Origin: Bryopsis sp. KO-2023
Taxonomy: Eukaryota; Chlorophyta; Ulvophyceae; Bryopsidales; Bryopsidaceae
Assembly (NCBI GenBank): GCA_030272585.1
Contig: BSYQ01000009.1
Span: forward strand, 5,208,001-5,272,000
Length of the DNA stretch: 64,000 nucleotides
Direction of reading: 5' to 3'
Shown: in pieces, positions 49,865 through 61,117 of the stretch
Numbering within the stretch: the stretch's first letter is position 1
Layout of the letters: the number at the start of each line of letters is the position of its first letter
The notes under the pieces: model-generated
Told to the model about the DNA's origin: nothing
The model's input: only the letters and a program-made list of their open reading frames with translations
Database searches by the model: none
Translations under genes and position numbers: made by a program

Positions 49865-52800
49865 ATGGACGTCGAGTATGAACAACCCGTGGCAGCGCCG
49901 TTCGATATCGAGGTTGGTTCCGATCCCCTTGCTCTCTTCTTTTCGCCGATCGGAAATCCGATCTCACTCGGTGGTGTCCACAGGTCTACATCTCGAACTA
50001 CAGTTCTCATACCAAGGTGGACCGATTGCTATTCATCGCAAAAAAGTGCGTTGGTACAGGCTCCGAATTGGAAGCTCTAAAATTAGCAGCGGATCTTGTG
50101 AAAGAGGTATGTGGGTGTCCCACACTTCCCTGCACAAGCAGTGTGTTTGTTGTTGCTGAGCTTGTTTCCTCTTGGTACTGAGAGTGGAGTTCTGTGGGCC
50201 AGAATCAGGACACAACTTGCTATTCCCAGATTTGTGCAGCTATTGCTGGGAGATTAGGAGCCAGCTATGAGGTTGACTGGTGTGTTGAGAAAAATCCTGA
50301 AAGAGTGAGGAGGATATGTGTCAGAATTATGGTGCATCACCTCATATTTAGCGCTCTATTGAGGGGGGTTTTCTGGCATTCAAGGAGATCATGAATCCAT
50401 TCTTCCAGTTTATAATGCGAAACGTCAATTTTATCTATCTGATGCTACTGGTCCATTGCGGGCTCAGTTCCCCAGAAGATTTTTTTTTTCCTTTTTTTTT
50501 TAATTTAAAACCAGACGATGCCATTGAAGTCTGACTTTCAGCCATCCGAGTTGATGCATCGATTCTGGCAATCTATGTCAGGGGGGCATTAGCATATATT
50601 CGCCCGAATTAGCAGTGTGCATGGTTGATTTTTTTCATGGGTGAAGCTCCCCTTTGGTACTTCTGGGGTTGCAGTGCGTGGGTTGAGAGGGTGGATGCCA
50701 GAGCAGCGGCCCGTCAGGAGGAATTGGAGCAGCACTTGCATGGATTCAAAACCAACCTCATCAAAGAGAGCATCCGGATGGGCTACAATGACTTGGGGAA
50801 TTTCTTTTATGAGAGAGGGATGCTGCAGGTGAGGCCAACCAGAAAAGAATTAAAAAAAAACATAATTATCGTTTTTTTTGTTTCTGCGAAAGATGGTGCA
50901 GAAATATAGAAAAATCGAAGGAAAAATGAAAAGCATGAAGGGAAGTCAGTAGGAGGAGGAGAAGGAGACATCCAGAGTATATCTTAAAAATTATGTCAAT
51001 GAAAGGAAAGCTGGACGTGTTTTCTAAAAGTATTTCTATTTGTTTTAAAGTGGAAATTGGGCTTTTGGGGTGGGGGCATATAGGAGTCCTTCAAGAACTA
51101 CCTGAAAACCAGGGATTACTGCACCACCCCAACGCACGTTATCCACATGTGTTTGAGTGTGATGAAAGTCTCGCTGGAAATGGGGGGCTACAGTCACCTC
51201 GGGACGTACTTGCGAAAAGCCGAACAGCTGCCGGAGGATGGAAAGGATAAAATCGTTGATGCCAAATTGAATTGCCTGGCTGGATTGAAGGAACTGGAGG
51301 CGAAAAAATACAAGTATGCAGCCCGGAAATTTGTCCAGGTGAGGATGGGTGTCGTGGTGGTGGTGGTGATACGGACTGAACAGGTATCCAGGCTTTCATT
51401 TTCAACTTTTCAGATGTCTGGGATGGCCAGGCCACCTCTAGATGGGCAAAAATCAGGGGGGGTTGGAGGGAGCTGCATTCAAACCCTGGCTGGAGATAAA
51501 CGAACGAACCAACCAACCGACAAACCAGCTTAATCTGTAATATTAAGCTGGTTTTTTTCAAGGGATCTTGTGAGAACTACTTTTTGTTGAAGGTGGATGC
51601 TGAGCTTGGGACTCGATACAATGACGTGATCGCTCCCCAAGATGTGGCGACTTATGGAGGTTTGTGTGCGATGGCTTCTTTCGACCGAAAAGAGCTGAAA
51701 GCCAAAGTGGTCGACAATATTGGGTTTAGAGAGTTTCTTGAGCTTGTTCCTGAGGTGAGTTTATGGACTGAAAAGACTTGAGATCAAGGGGGCTGAGGGG
51801 GGAGGTCTCTTTTGGGTGCATGTCAGACATCGTTCAGATTTGGAGCAGGGAAACCTGCCCTCGTTTATATATTTTGGGTTAAAAATAGTCACGTTTCCCT
51901 CTGAACCTAAGGCCATGTTCCCCTCCCTCCTTGTTTTGGGGTGGGTGGGGTGGGGGGGAAATATATATTGAAAAAATAAAATAAGAACAAGAAATCACAG
52001 TAGCAGAATCTCAGAAACGACATGTTGGAGGGGGTGCTCCCATGAAAATTTGAAATTGAAATTGCCTTGTTTTCACGCCTACAATGGCAGCCTAGTTTTT
52101 CCGAAAGCTATGAAACCCTTTTGTCGGTGCAAGTGCAAAGGGGTCCACATTTTCACTTTCGACGTCTGTATCGTAGGTCAGGGAATGCATTTACGATTTC
52201 TACAAGTCTCAATATGCCTCCTGTTTGGCGAATTTAGCCAGAATGAAGTCCAGCTTGGCTTTGGATTTGTTCCTTCACTCCCACGTGGAGGATCTCTACA
52301 AACACATCCGCCAAAAAGCACTCATTCAGTACACAGCCCCTTTCTCGTCGGTCAACCTGACTCCGATGGCCGAAGCTTTCAGCGTCTGTATAAGGTGGGG
52401 CTCTTTCGAATGGCATGAAATTGATCACGTGGAATGGAGGCAATAGGAAGGAAAGGGTGCCGATCGTTTTCAGAGGTTCTTTTAGTGAGGGTTTCTGTCT
52501 TAGCACTGTTGAAGAATGGAGGCACTACATTTGGAGCGACCTAGCCGGCGGTGTGAAATCAAACGATCGAAAACGAAGCTCTGTCAAAGACAAAGTTTCG
52601 ATCGACTGTTCAGGCCATCCATTTCCATTTTTCATTATGGTTTTTTTTCACATGGTGTGCAGCGACCTGGAGAAGGAATTGGCAGCGTTGATCATGGAGA
52701 ACCAAATCAAGGCAAGAATCGATTCACACAAAAAGATTCTGTACGCCCAGCATGCCAACATTCGAAAAGGCACTTTCGGGAGGGCACTGAACGTGAGTGA

Positions 52801-52945
52801 GCAGTACATCCGGGAAACCAAAGCTCTCCTGTTGAGATCCAGTTTGATGAAACATGAACTCATGCAGAAACAGTCCTATGGGGTGGGAAAACGGGGCCAT
52901 GGAAATGCTGGCCATCAAGCAGGTGCCTCTGCCCCACATGTGTGA
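49865..52945 (+). CDS. CSN1: COP9 signalosome subunit 1
   Basis: PCI-domain subunit of the COP9 signalosome, which deneddylates cullin-RING ubiquitin ligases in the nucleus. Eight exons: 49865-49912, 49984-50106, 50230-50279, 50675-50828, 51084-51338, 51593-51754, 52177-52394, 52663-52945. Family motifs run in order: [42 protein letters not shown] (TPR-like helical repeats), [56 protein letters not shown], then the PCI module with [20 protein letters not shown], and [20 protein letters not shown]. The order and spacing match plant CSN1 (FUS6), with a Gly/His-rich C-terminal tail. Exon 6 could start at 51563 by a second in-frame acceptor, adding ten residues. The start ATG at 49865 gives a shorter N-terminus than in animals. 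Confidence 0.93.
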
Positions 52946-53525
52946 AATCAGAAAGTGCTGCAATGCCGAGATAATGGCTCCAGGAATGGATGGTCAGAAA
53001 ATCAGTGTAGAGTAGGAATGGAGAATTTGAGGATAGTGGTGGTGGGCAAGCGTTTTCTTTGGGGTGGGTGGGTGGGGGATTCAATCATGTCAAGTTGGCA
53101 GGTGGATTGGGGAGGTGACTGGAGTTTTTGAACTTGGAGGATATTGTCTGGGGTCCTCGCATGTTTTTTCCTCCTTGTGGAGAAATCTCGGCTGCTGCCT
53201 TTGTGAACTTTTTTGTCTGGAGAGCTTAAGACATACACAAGTTCATGGAGTTTGAGCTCTACACCCCTCCCAAACTGGCACTCCAGACAGTGCGACGCAG
53301 AGCAACTGGCCAAACCAGAGATATCATTGATATCATATCAATAACGCCAGCATAGATCGAAACGCTCACCAGGCTGACCTCGAATGATGTAACGTCTGGT
53401 TTCTGGCACAGCGTTCAGAGTCGGACTTGCTCCGTTCCGCAACGCTGTCTGTCTTGTCGGTGTCGGCTAGCAGAGGATATGAAGTTGAACTGTCGGTGGA
53501 AAGCAAGCTTCAACCGAAACCCAAT
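52946..53525. other. Intergenic region CSN1 / kelch gene
   Basis: About 580 bp. The frame of the kelch gene is open upstream of its first ATG to about 53427, so the 5' leader or an earlier start may lie here. Otherwise nothing recognisable. Confidence 0.4.
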
Positions 53526-56500
53526 ATGACACGTTTGGTATCGCCGCTGCCTTGGGACGAGTTCGATTTCGATGTTAGCGGCGAGCCCTCTCCGCGGCCT
53601 CGATATTCCGCAACTGTGACTGTCGTTGGCGACCCCATCCTTATTGGAGGTACCGACGGAAGGTAGGTGTCTGACGCACGCCATCCCAAACAATCTCAAG
53701 CATTACGAGAGGACGTCACAGCAAGTCGTCGGCGATTAACTGGGCAATTGTCACAGCCAAAGCTTTGCTGATGCTTGGCGACTGGGTTGTGGAACGATGA
53801 CTTATACGTGGGAACGCCTGAGGGATCCTCCCTCGCAATTCGAGGGTCGTCACAACCACTGCGCTGTGGATGTGAGGACTAGATCCGGGAACGTTCTGAT
53901 ATGGATCTTTGGAGGTTTGTGTAAGACGCACCGAGAAAGCTTTGCGACTGCATGGACGTTTTCACCGGCCGAGCAGACCTGGTCCAGTATCACACTCAAG
54001 TGAGTCAGTATCGGTGGGTGCTTTGTCGAAATTTTTTTCTCAAGAATTCTAAATTTTTTTTATTGAATTTCAAAGATTGTAAATTTCAGAATCCTCCCTC
54101 TCATCGATTTTCAGATGTTTAAATATTAAAATCTCCGTTGTGAAAATTTTTCTGCAGTCCGTTTCAGTTCAAGAATAAAGGTTGACCAATTTTCTTTCTC
54201 AGTTTTTATTATTTTTTATTTGGTTGAGAGCATGCAATATCAAAGATCAAATGAATCTCAGTTGCTTTTCAGTTTTTGAGAATCTCCAGGAAGTCTGACA
54301 TGAACGCTTATTATGACTTGTCCAGGGAGGGGGCCAGATGGTTGAGGAGGTGGGGGCATTCGGCAATCAGGTGCCCAAACAACCCGCAAAAAATCTGGGT
54401 GTTTGGGGGGGTCCATCCAGACACGAGGGAATTCACCACCGACCTTTTCGAAATCGACACTTCAGAGTAAGCCAAAAAATTGAAAAAATCAAAAAAATAC
54501 ATTAAAAAAAATTGAAAGAAATATAGTTGAAAAAAATACATATATATATTGAATTGAATTGTGCTGATTTTACACATGTTCAAGTGCAGCCCGTTCCGAC
54601 GGAAATATGTCAAAGGCTCACTCAGGGAAAAAAACAGATGTATATATGTAATCGTTGTGCAGCTCCTTTCACTATTTTCATATGTATGTAAATATGAGTC
54701 AAAGTCACTCAAATTTCGTAGAGCCGTCCTGGACTTGCATGTTATCAGGTTATCAATTCTTTCCGGAGCAATGTAGAATCAATTTTCAACAGTGGCTTGG
54801 AATAGGCTTCTATTTGGTATGACCAAAAAGTCTTAAGGTTTGTTTTTTTCCAACCAAAAACAGGTTGAGCATCATGCCAATATTGAAAGCAGCCGCCAGC
54901 ATGCCGATCAGCCCCCGAGGATATTGTACATTGACTGTAGACCAGCACCAGTGAGTATCTCAGCCCACAGTACTTCAATTGTTGAATTGCTCGAAAATTA
55001 AATAAAGAAAAAAGAAAGAAAAAAATTGAGCGGATAGGTCTTGATAAGATGCACTTGGAACTGCAAGGCTTTCATATTTTGTATATATATTTTGCTGCAC
55101 CAATTATTTTTCCCTCCGGAAAAAACCGAATATTGTGAATCGGAATTTTCCCGTGGGGTGAAACAGTAGTCCACACTAAAAATTAAGAAAATCTTTTTTA
55201 AGGAAGTGCTGTCTTCCATTTTTATTTTTATTTTTGGAAATATCAACATATGGTCTCTGTTGGTGAAGAAACTTGATATTCTTTGGAGGGTTGGGTCGAT
55301 CCGGTGAGTCTTTGACGGCCTACGCACAATTCAATGCAGTAGACAGGGAGTGGAAAGAATTCAAGCCCCAACAAGGAAAATTCTACCACCATGGCGCCAT
55401 ACAGATCAAAAGAAGGCTTCTTATGATCGGTGAGAAAAGTCGAAAAACGCTTCATCCTCTAACAAGAAAACAATCGCCAATTTTTTTTATTGATTTATTT
55501 ATTTTTGGGGGGGGGATGGAAGCCCTTTCTCAAGCTCTTGTGCCGATATGTTGTTTTCTTGGACAGGGGGGGTGCACTTGAAGGGGGAGGTGGAGCTAGC
55601 TCCAAACCTTCTGATGGAAGTGGATTTGGACAAGAGACTCGAGGTCAAACGAATCGAAAGTGTTGAACTACTTCCTGGTGGGGGTTCACCGAATTGATCC
55701 TACCAAACATTGAACAATTTTCTCAGGACTGGGGGGAGAGTGGGGGGTTTCGAAATTTTTTGACAGGTTCCCTACGAACCTGTAAGCAAGAGGAAAAGAG
55801 GTGGTGTGTTGACTTTTCCTTTAGTTTTTTCCTTTATTTTATTTTATTTTTTGATGCATGTGTGGCAGTCCTTCAGGTCGAATTCAGCATTGCGTTTTTC
55901 AGCTGGAGGATTATATGTACGTGGTCGGTGGCAGGCAAACGCTGACATCGCCGAAATCCTTCCAGCTTCCACCGACAATGCTAGTTTACAGACTGTGTTT
56001 GGAAGATAATTTTCACGACATCGCGGTGGTGAGTTGAAAGGCTCATGTGCAAATGATTTGAACAAAGATAGGCCCTGTGAATGGACACGCAACAATGAAT
56101 TAACAGCCATGCGTAATTTCTTAAATTTTAAATGACATTGTATTATTATTATTATTATTATTCGAGTTTATTTTTTATAAGTTATTTGAGTGGGTGTGGA
56201 TAGCTTTTACCTCAACATCTGGAGAATGGCAGCTCTTTTTCAATACATAACATCGAATTTAACGTCCCCATGGAGCCAATTTGAAAAGTGCGATAAGGTG
56301 GCAATTGGAGTTTGGGGATTGTGCTTCACATGAAAAAACATTCTGTTCATCGATAAGGAAATTGAAACGAAATTCTTGTGTTTTCAGATGGGCTGTCAAT
56401 TTCCTGCAACATATATCAAAGCACAGAGAATGGCCGAAGTGAGTTCATTTTTGTCTTTTTGACTCCATTGCTGAGATTCCGATTTTCTGATGGATTCTGA

Positions 56501-57204
56501 CAGAGAGGATCCACACAGTTCAACGAACGGACTACTATATCTATATACTTGTGTTGCAAATTCGCAGGAAGAACTTTTGAAGGCGGAGAAGATCAGAAAG
56601 CTGCAAGCATATCTGACGAAAACCAAGGAAAAGGTTGAAAATTTGACAAAGGTGAAGAAAACACATGATTTCTGCCTGGAACAGAGATGCGATCGAGGGC
56701 TAGATTTGAGACATTGGTTTGCTGGCTATAGGTTCCCTACTTTTCCTCGCTCGATTTCATGTTTTGAAAAGCAAGTCGCTCCGATCGTCCTCTAACGATA
56801 TGTGTGTCGATAGGATACGAGCAAGGATAGCGCTGACAATGACAATGCAGCCCAAGATGACTATTTACTGGTAGGCTTCCTATCCATATTCAATCCTGTC
56901 AGAAATTATTCTTTGAAGAAAAAAAATCGAAAGAGAGAAGTGTGCCAGACTTATGTGTCGGTACAATTCACTTCATCTTCTTGTAAGGGTTGTGCTTTCA
57001 TCCTCTGTCCCAGAGATCCACCGGTTGGCAAATTCTGGCCTGGGCTTCTGAGAATTTCTTAGTGACAAGGGCTCTGGTTGTGTTTGTTGAGGACAGGAAT
57101 TCCCTTCTCAAGATGAAACGATCGCGAGGCTTTCCACAGAGATACATGCCATGCAACAGGCCCAACAGAGCGCCAGCAAGAAAGCTCTCATTTTTGGAGA
57201 GTAG
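53526..57204 (+). CDS. Kelch-repeat protein with coiled-coil tail
   Basis: Kelch repeats fold as a beta-propeller for protein binding. Eleven exons: 53526-53662, 53757-53999, 54281-54466, 54864-54950, 55269-55429, 55567-55677, 55877-56028, 56388-56438, 56568-56651, 56814-56870, 57097-57204, phases agreeing, 458 residues. Propeller blades show the Gly-Gly and spaced aromatic pattern: DPILIGGTDGS...WRLGCGTMTYTWERL, NVLIWIFGGL...WTFSPAEQTW, KIWVFGGVHPDTREFTTDLF, NLIFFGGLGRSGESLTAY, DYMYVVGGRQ. The tail is charged and helical (EELLKAEKIRKLQAYLTKTK, then DETIARLSTEIHAMQQAQQ). I do not recognise a specific family. The end is uncertain: it stops at TAG 57202-57204, but GTAGCA at the same place could be a donor joining an acceptor at about 57323 in an open frame to 57654. 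The tail region is duplicated at 59340-60870. Confidence 0.8.
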
Positions 57205-57772
57205 CAGAAATCAGTGTGACACCAGACAGGAAAGAATGGAAAGGGATGAGCCCTGTCAGACCAAGATCTACCATGTAAAAACTGTAAATTCTGATAGCAG
57301 CCGCATTCTTTGTCCCTGTTCAGGACTGAGGTGAACCAACCTCTATTGTTGGGAAACCAAGGGGAGTGTAGCTGGGTCAACCATGAACTCCAGCGAATTG
57401 TGGGAAAGGAAAGTTCTGAGCGATGCAATCACAGAGACCACACCCCTGAGAGAACAGACTGTCTCACTTGCAGTGCAAATTTCATTCAAACCACCATCGA
57501 CTGGCTCCGAAAAACGTTCTCGTCGCCACCCCCAGGCCACGAACGAATTTGGTCACCTCTACTGATTCCAAAACTCATTGGAACAAAAACGTTCACAATG
57601 CCTCACTGGGCCGATACTGCAACAAAAAACTCTCAGTTTCATCTCTACACATGACTCTGTGCCTCTCCCAACCTCCACCAAAAATACAGATGACAATGTA
57701 TTGCAACCATTTGGCTCACAGCCCTCTCTTGTAAAGGATCTGAATCCATAGCAAACCTTAAGCCTTGTTCGC
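57205..57772. other. Region downstream of kelch gene
   Basis: About 570 bp. 57310-57654 is open on the plus strand and its first half (57310-57545) has a diverged counterpart at 60690-60870, so it may be a real 3' exon of the kelch gene or its 3' UTR. The minus-strand gene ends at 57773. Confidence 0.35.
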
Positions 57773-58958
57773 CTAACCCCCAATTCCAGGCGAAGTCACC
57801 TCTTCGGATCCCCAAGGGTCGATATTTCCCCCCAGGTCCTGATAGCACTCATCGATGGATTCCAGGTCAGGGAATCCGGATGAGCAGCTCTGTTGGCTCG
57901 AATTGTCATTGTCCAAATTGTCATTGTCGGTCGTTGGGTCTTCTTCCACCACATCTTCAACGTGATCTGCCAGTCCTACAAGGTCCATTGAATCTGCCTC
58001 AGCACATCGAAAAATTGCAAGTGCAAAGGTTGTTTCAACCTTTCCAGAGAACCAGAAACTACTGCAGGGCAAAACAAACCCTAGACATAGGTCACTGTCG
58101 CTATGTTCATGACGCACTTTGACCACCACCCAATCCAATGGGATGGTCCTCAGGTTGTTCGGCTTGTTCGGCTTCCTGTTCATGGTTAGCATTCATATCG
58201 GCAGCACCCCACTCTTCAGAGCGTTCCGATTCCTGGTCAGCGTTCACACTGGAAGCACCCCACACTGAAGAGCGTTCCGATTGCAGGTCAGCATCCGAAT
58301 CGAGATTTTCTAACTCTTCAGAGACTTCCTGTTGTTGGTTAGCAGACGGACAGCGATATTTGAACTCTTCTTCTTCCAACATCTGGAGGAAAGCCAAAAA
58401 ATGTGTTTTTTGACTGAAACACAAGGGAGCAAATGGGATTTGACTGGACATACCAAATTTCCATATCACAAAAAGTCTGACATAGAAACGCAGCTTACAT
58501 TCCTCGGATGGTTTTGCATTAGGAAATGCAAAAGGAAAGAGCAGATGCAAGGCACAAGTTTCCCCCATTTATTCAAAGAATCCTTGAAATCCTTTTGGCC
58601 GAGTTTTCTCCAACATGTAGCCATCAATATCATCAGTCCATGCAGCGTTCGACCAGAAGTCCCACCTGGCGTAATTCCTCCTGAAGCTCCTTTCTCTCTG
58701 CCTCTGACAATTACCTGACATACGCCCCGCTGAGATAAGAACTACTTGGCATCCTGACCCCCCTGCTGGGCATACAAGGAGCTGGTTCACCAGGGCCCAT
58801 CCTGACCCCCCTGCTGGGCATGCAAGGAGCTGGTTCACCAGGGTCCTTGATCTTGGCCCTCCTCCTGCCCTGCTGAGTCATCAGCTTGGCTCTCCTCTTT
58901 GCTGTTCTTGTGATTTTTGAGGCCCTTTGTCTGGCCTTCTGATGCGGGCATGTCTCAC
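57773..58958 (-). CDS. Acidic repeat-containing hypothetical protein
   Basis: Minus-strand gene model, unrecognised. A downstream exon (about 58030-57773) ends in a strongly acidic stretch (VEEDPTTDNDNLDNDNSSQQ) and a stop at 57773. An upstream exon (about 58386-58125) reads MLEEEEFKYRCPSANQQQ and holds two diverged copies of a 17-18-residue unit of the form SERS-x-x-WGA-x-x-x-NA (SERSSVWGASSVNADQE and SERSEEWGAADMNANHE). Further upstream, around 58958-58830, Lys/Glu-rich frames (SEGQTKGLKNHKNSKEESQ) may supply the N-terminus. GT-AG borders are plausible (donor GTGGTC after 58125) but not verified. It could be a nuclear acidic protein; no function is assigned. Confidence 0.35.
58744..58850. 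repeat. Two tandem 53-bp repeats
   Basis: CATCCTGACCCCCCTGCTGG to CACCAGGG occurs twice in direct tandem with one or two base differences, near the 5' part of the acidic-protein model. Confidence 0.85.
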
Positions 58959-59339
58959 TTCAAGCGTTAGGCGCTTGGATTTCCTGGCGCCTCCCCTGCC
59001 CATCTTGCTCCAAGATCACTAACTATTGCCCCCGATACGAAGAAAAAACTGCCTAGTTTCCGTGCATTCGTGTCACGTGCGCAGCCACGCTAGGCAGGCT
59101 TTCGAAGTGTTCTGCGCTTCGAACGAAAAACATCGAATCTGAAAGTCCCATGAGTTTGGAGTTAGGGGATTGGAACCCGCATGGAAATATTCTTATCCAT
59201 GGAAGGACTTCAAAACTATGTGCTTGTGTGTTCGATTGGTGTGTTCGAATGCTCTGTCGATTGGGGAATAAGTCATAGGAGGTTGGCAAGAGACTGGCTG
59301 TGATTTGTCCGTTTGACCACGGTGCCTATCCTACGAGCG

Positions 59340-60870
59340 GGAGGAACTTTTGAAGGCCGAGAAGTTCAGAAAGGTGCAAGTGTGTGTGACGAAAGCCAGG
59401 GATAACAGGTTCAATGATTACAGTTGCCGGAGAAGCCGCTCGGCCGTCTTGCGGCCTCTGTCGCAACCAATGAGAAAACCAAGAACTAAACCCGTAAAGG
59501 AACGCCACGAAGCTAGAAATTATTGTCGAAACCTCAGCACTGCCCTAATGCCGCTCGAACTTGATGCTGATAAAAAAACGGAGCGCGCAGAGATGTGAAC
59601 CCCGCAAATTCTTGAAATGTATTGCAACCAGAATTCGCAGAATTCGTTGGAATTCGTTGAAGAAACAACCCCCCCCGAAACCAACCTACAAAATTTCACA
59701 ATGACCAAGAGATGCGATTGATGCACCTTGATTAGCTTTCTACACAGTCTGTTCTTTATCCTTTTTTCGATGCTCAGAGAAGGAAGTCGCTCCGACCGTT
59801 TGCTAGAAGACGACCGCTCCCCCCCTTTCCCTGCCCCCCAAACAACAAGAAACAAATTCAAAGGATTGTCGGGATCTCCTCGTCGCTTCCTCCGACAGTT
59901 GTCGCCATTTTTCATAGAGTCTCCTCGCTGTTTGTGCGACGTCCACGTTCATGCTGCATAACGCGTGCGACCGCTGGCTCCAATTGGGAGCTCTCCAAGT
60001 GTGACGCCAACGTTCCCAAGGTCTTGATGAGGCTCTAAGGAGAGGCGTCGACATTTTCCACGGTGGTTTTCGCCTCTTTTAGGTCCTCTAGAGTGAAACA
60101 TCCAGGGGACGTCTTTAACTTCACCACCCGTGCACACTCCAACAAGGTGAGTTGCCGCTTGAGGGGCTCGCGTGGCATGCTGTGCTGACGGGTCGCTCGT
60201 TTCGCGGCCGAGCGTGTGTTGTAGCGGTGCTCGACCATCTCACCGAGGATAACGCCGACACCGACAATGCACCCCAAGATGTTTTCCTGGTGGTGTTGCT
60301 ATTCCGATCGAATCCTGCCGGAAATGATTCTTTCTCTTTTTCGATCAACAGAGAGCCTGCCATACTTATGTGTTGGTTTTGACTATCGACTTCGTCTTCT
60401 TTTGAAGGCTATGCAGTTCTGTGTGCTTTCGGAGGTCCTCTGCTGGCAAATTCTGGCCTGGGCTTCTGAGAATTTCTTATTGACGAGGGCTCTGGTTGTG
60501 TTTGTTGGGGACAGGAACTCCCTTCTCAAGATGAAACGGTTGCGAGGCTTGCAACACAGTGTTAAAACACCGTTCGAGGGTAGCAGAAAGCACAATATGA
60601 CATCAGACAGAGAAAAATGAAAGGGTATTAAGACAAGCTTGCACAGTAGAACTGTACATTCTGATGGCACCTAAATTCTTTATCCCTGCTCTGGACTGAG
60701 GTGAACCAACCTCTTGTTGGGAACCCAAGAGAAGTGCAGCTGGGCAAACCTCGAACTGCTCACCAGCAGGCTGCGGGAAAGGAAAACAGAACAGGATGTC
60801 TCCATCGCAGTGCAACTTCCAATGGAACGGAAGAACATCCTCGTTCCCACCCCCAGGGCCCCCCCGAATT
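59340..60870 (+). pseudogene. Decayed duplicate of the kelch-gene tail
   Basis: Segments match the kelch locus in order and orientation: 59341-59402 resembles 56568-56640 (coiled-coil exon), 59781-59815 resembles 56776-56810, 60240-60420 resembles 56813-57000 (the acidic exon and its intron), 60437-60562 resembles 57015-57140, and 60586-60870 resembles 57207-57545. By eye the segments are about 75-90% alike. The exon copies are broken: the first is frame-disrupted after its start, and the last coding exon runs into a stop soon after DETVARLA. A stretch of about 430 bp (59815-60240) has no counterpart and may be an insertion. The propeller part is absent, so it cannot encode a kelch protein. 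Confidence 0.7.
59815..60277 (-). CDS. Possible minus-strand gene fragment, unrecognised
   Basis: Within the insertion in the duplicated kelch tail, minus-strand frames look protein-like: a basic start (EHRYNTRSAAKRATRQHS), then RQLTLLECARVVKLKTSPG and CFTLEDLKEAKTTVENV, and in another frame VAQTARRLYEKWRQLSEE. The pattern of short amphipathic helices ending in W-x-x-L vaguely recalls the TFIIS N-terminal (LW) helical bundle. The frames do not join without a frame change, so it would need an intron or be a fragment. Evidence is weak. Confidence 0.25.
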
Positions 60871-61117
60871 CGGTTTTCGCTCCCCCACCCTGGCAGCTTT
60901 GGATAGGAACTCATCGAGATCACAGTCGCGGGGTCGGACTGTGCGGCCTTCAAACGCGGTTTTGTTGCTGGGCACGCCAATTGTCACTCCGAGACGATGC
61001 AAGAAAGAGTTCACGCCTCCGCAGGTGCTGTCCCTGAAGATCCTGCACAATCACTGGCGCACCCACCCATCCACCATCCCCGCGAGTCCAACCGACACAT
61101 TCCGCCCCCCTGGCACC

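Noticed and set aside
60701-61117. GTG at 60701 as the kinesin-13 start
   Set aside because: Non-ATG start in sequence derived from a decayed duplicate; the ATG at 61118 has good context and starts the conserved SAM-like region. Kept only as a possible extension.
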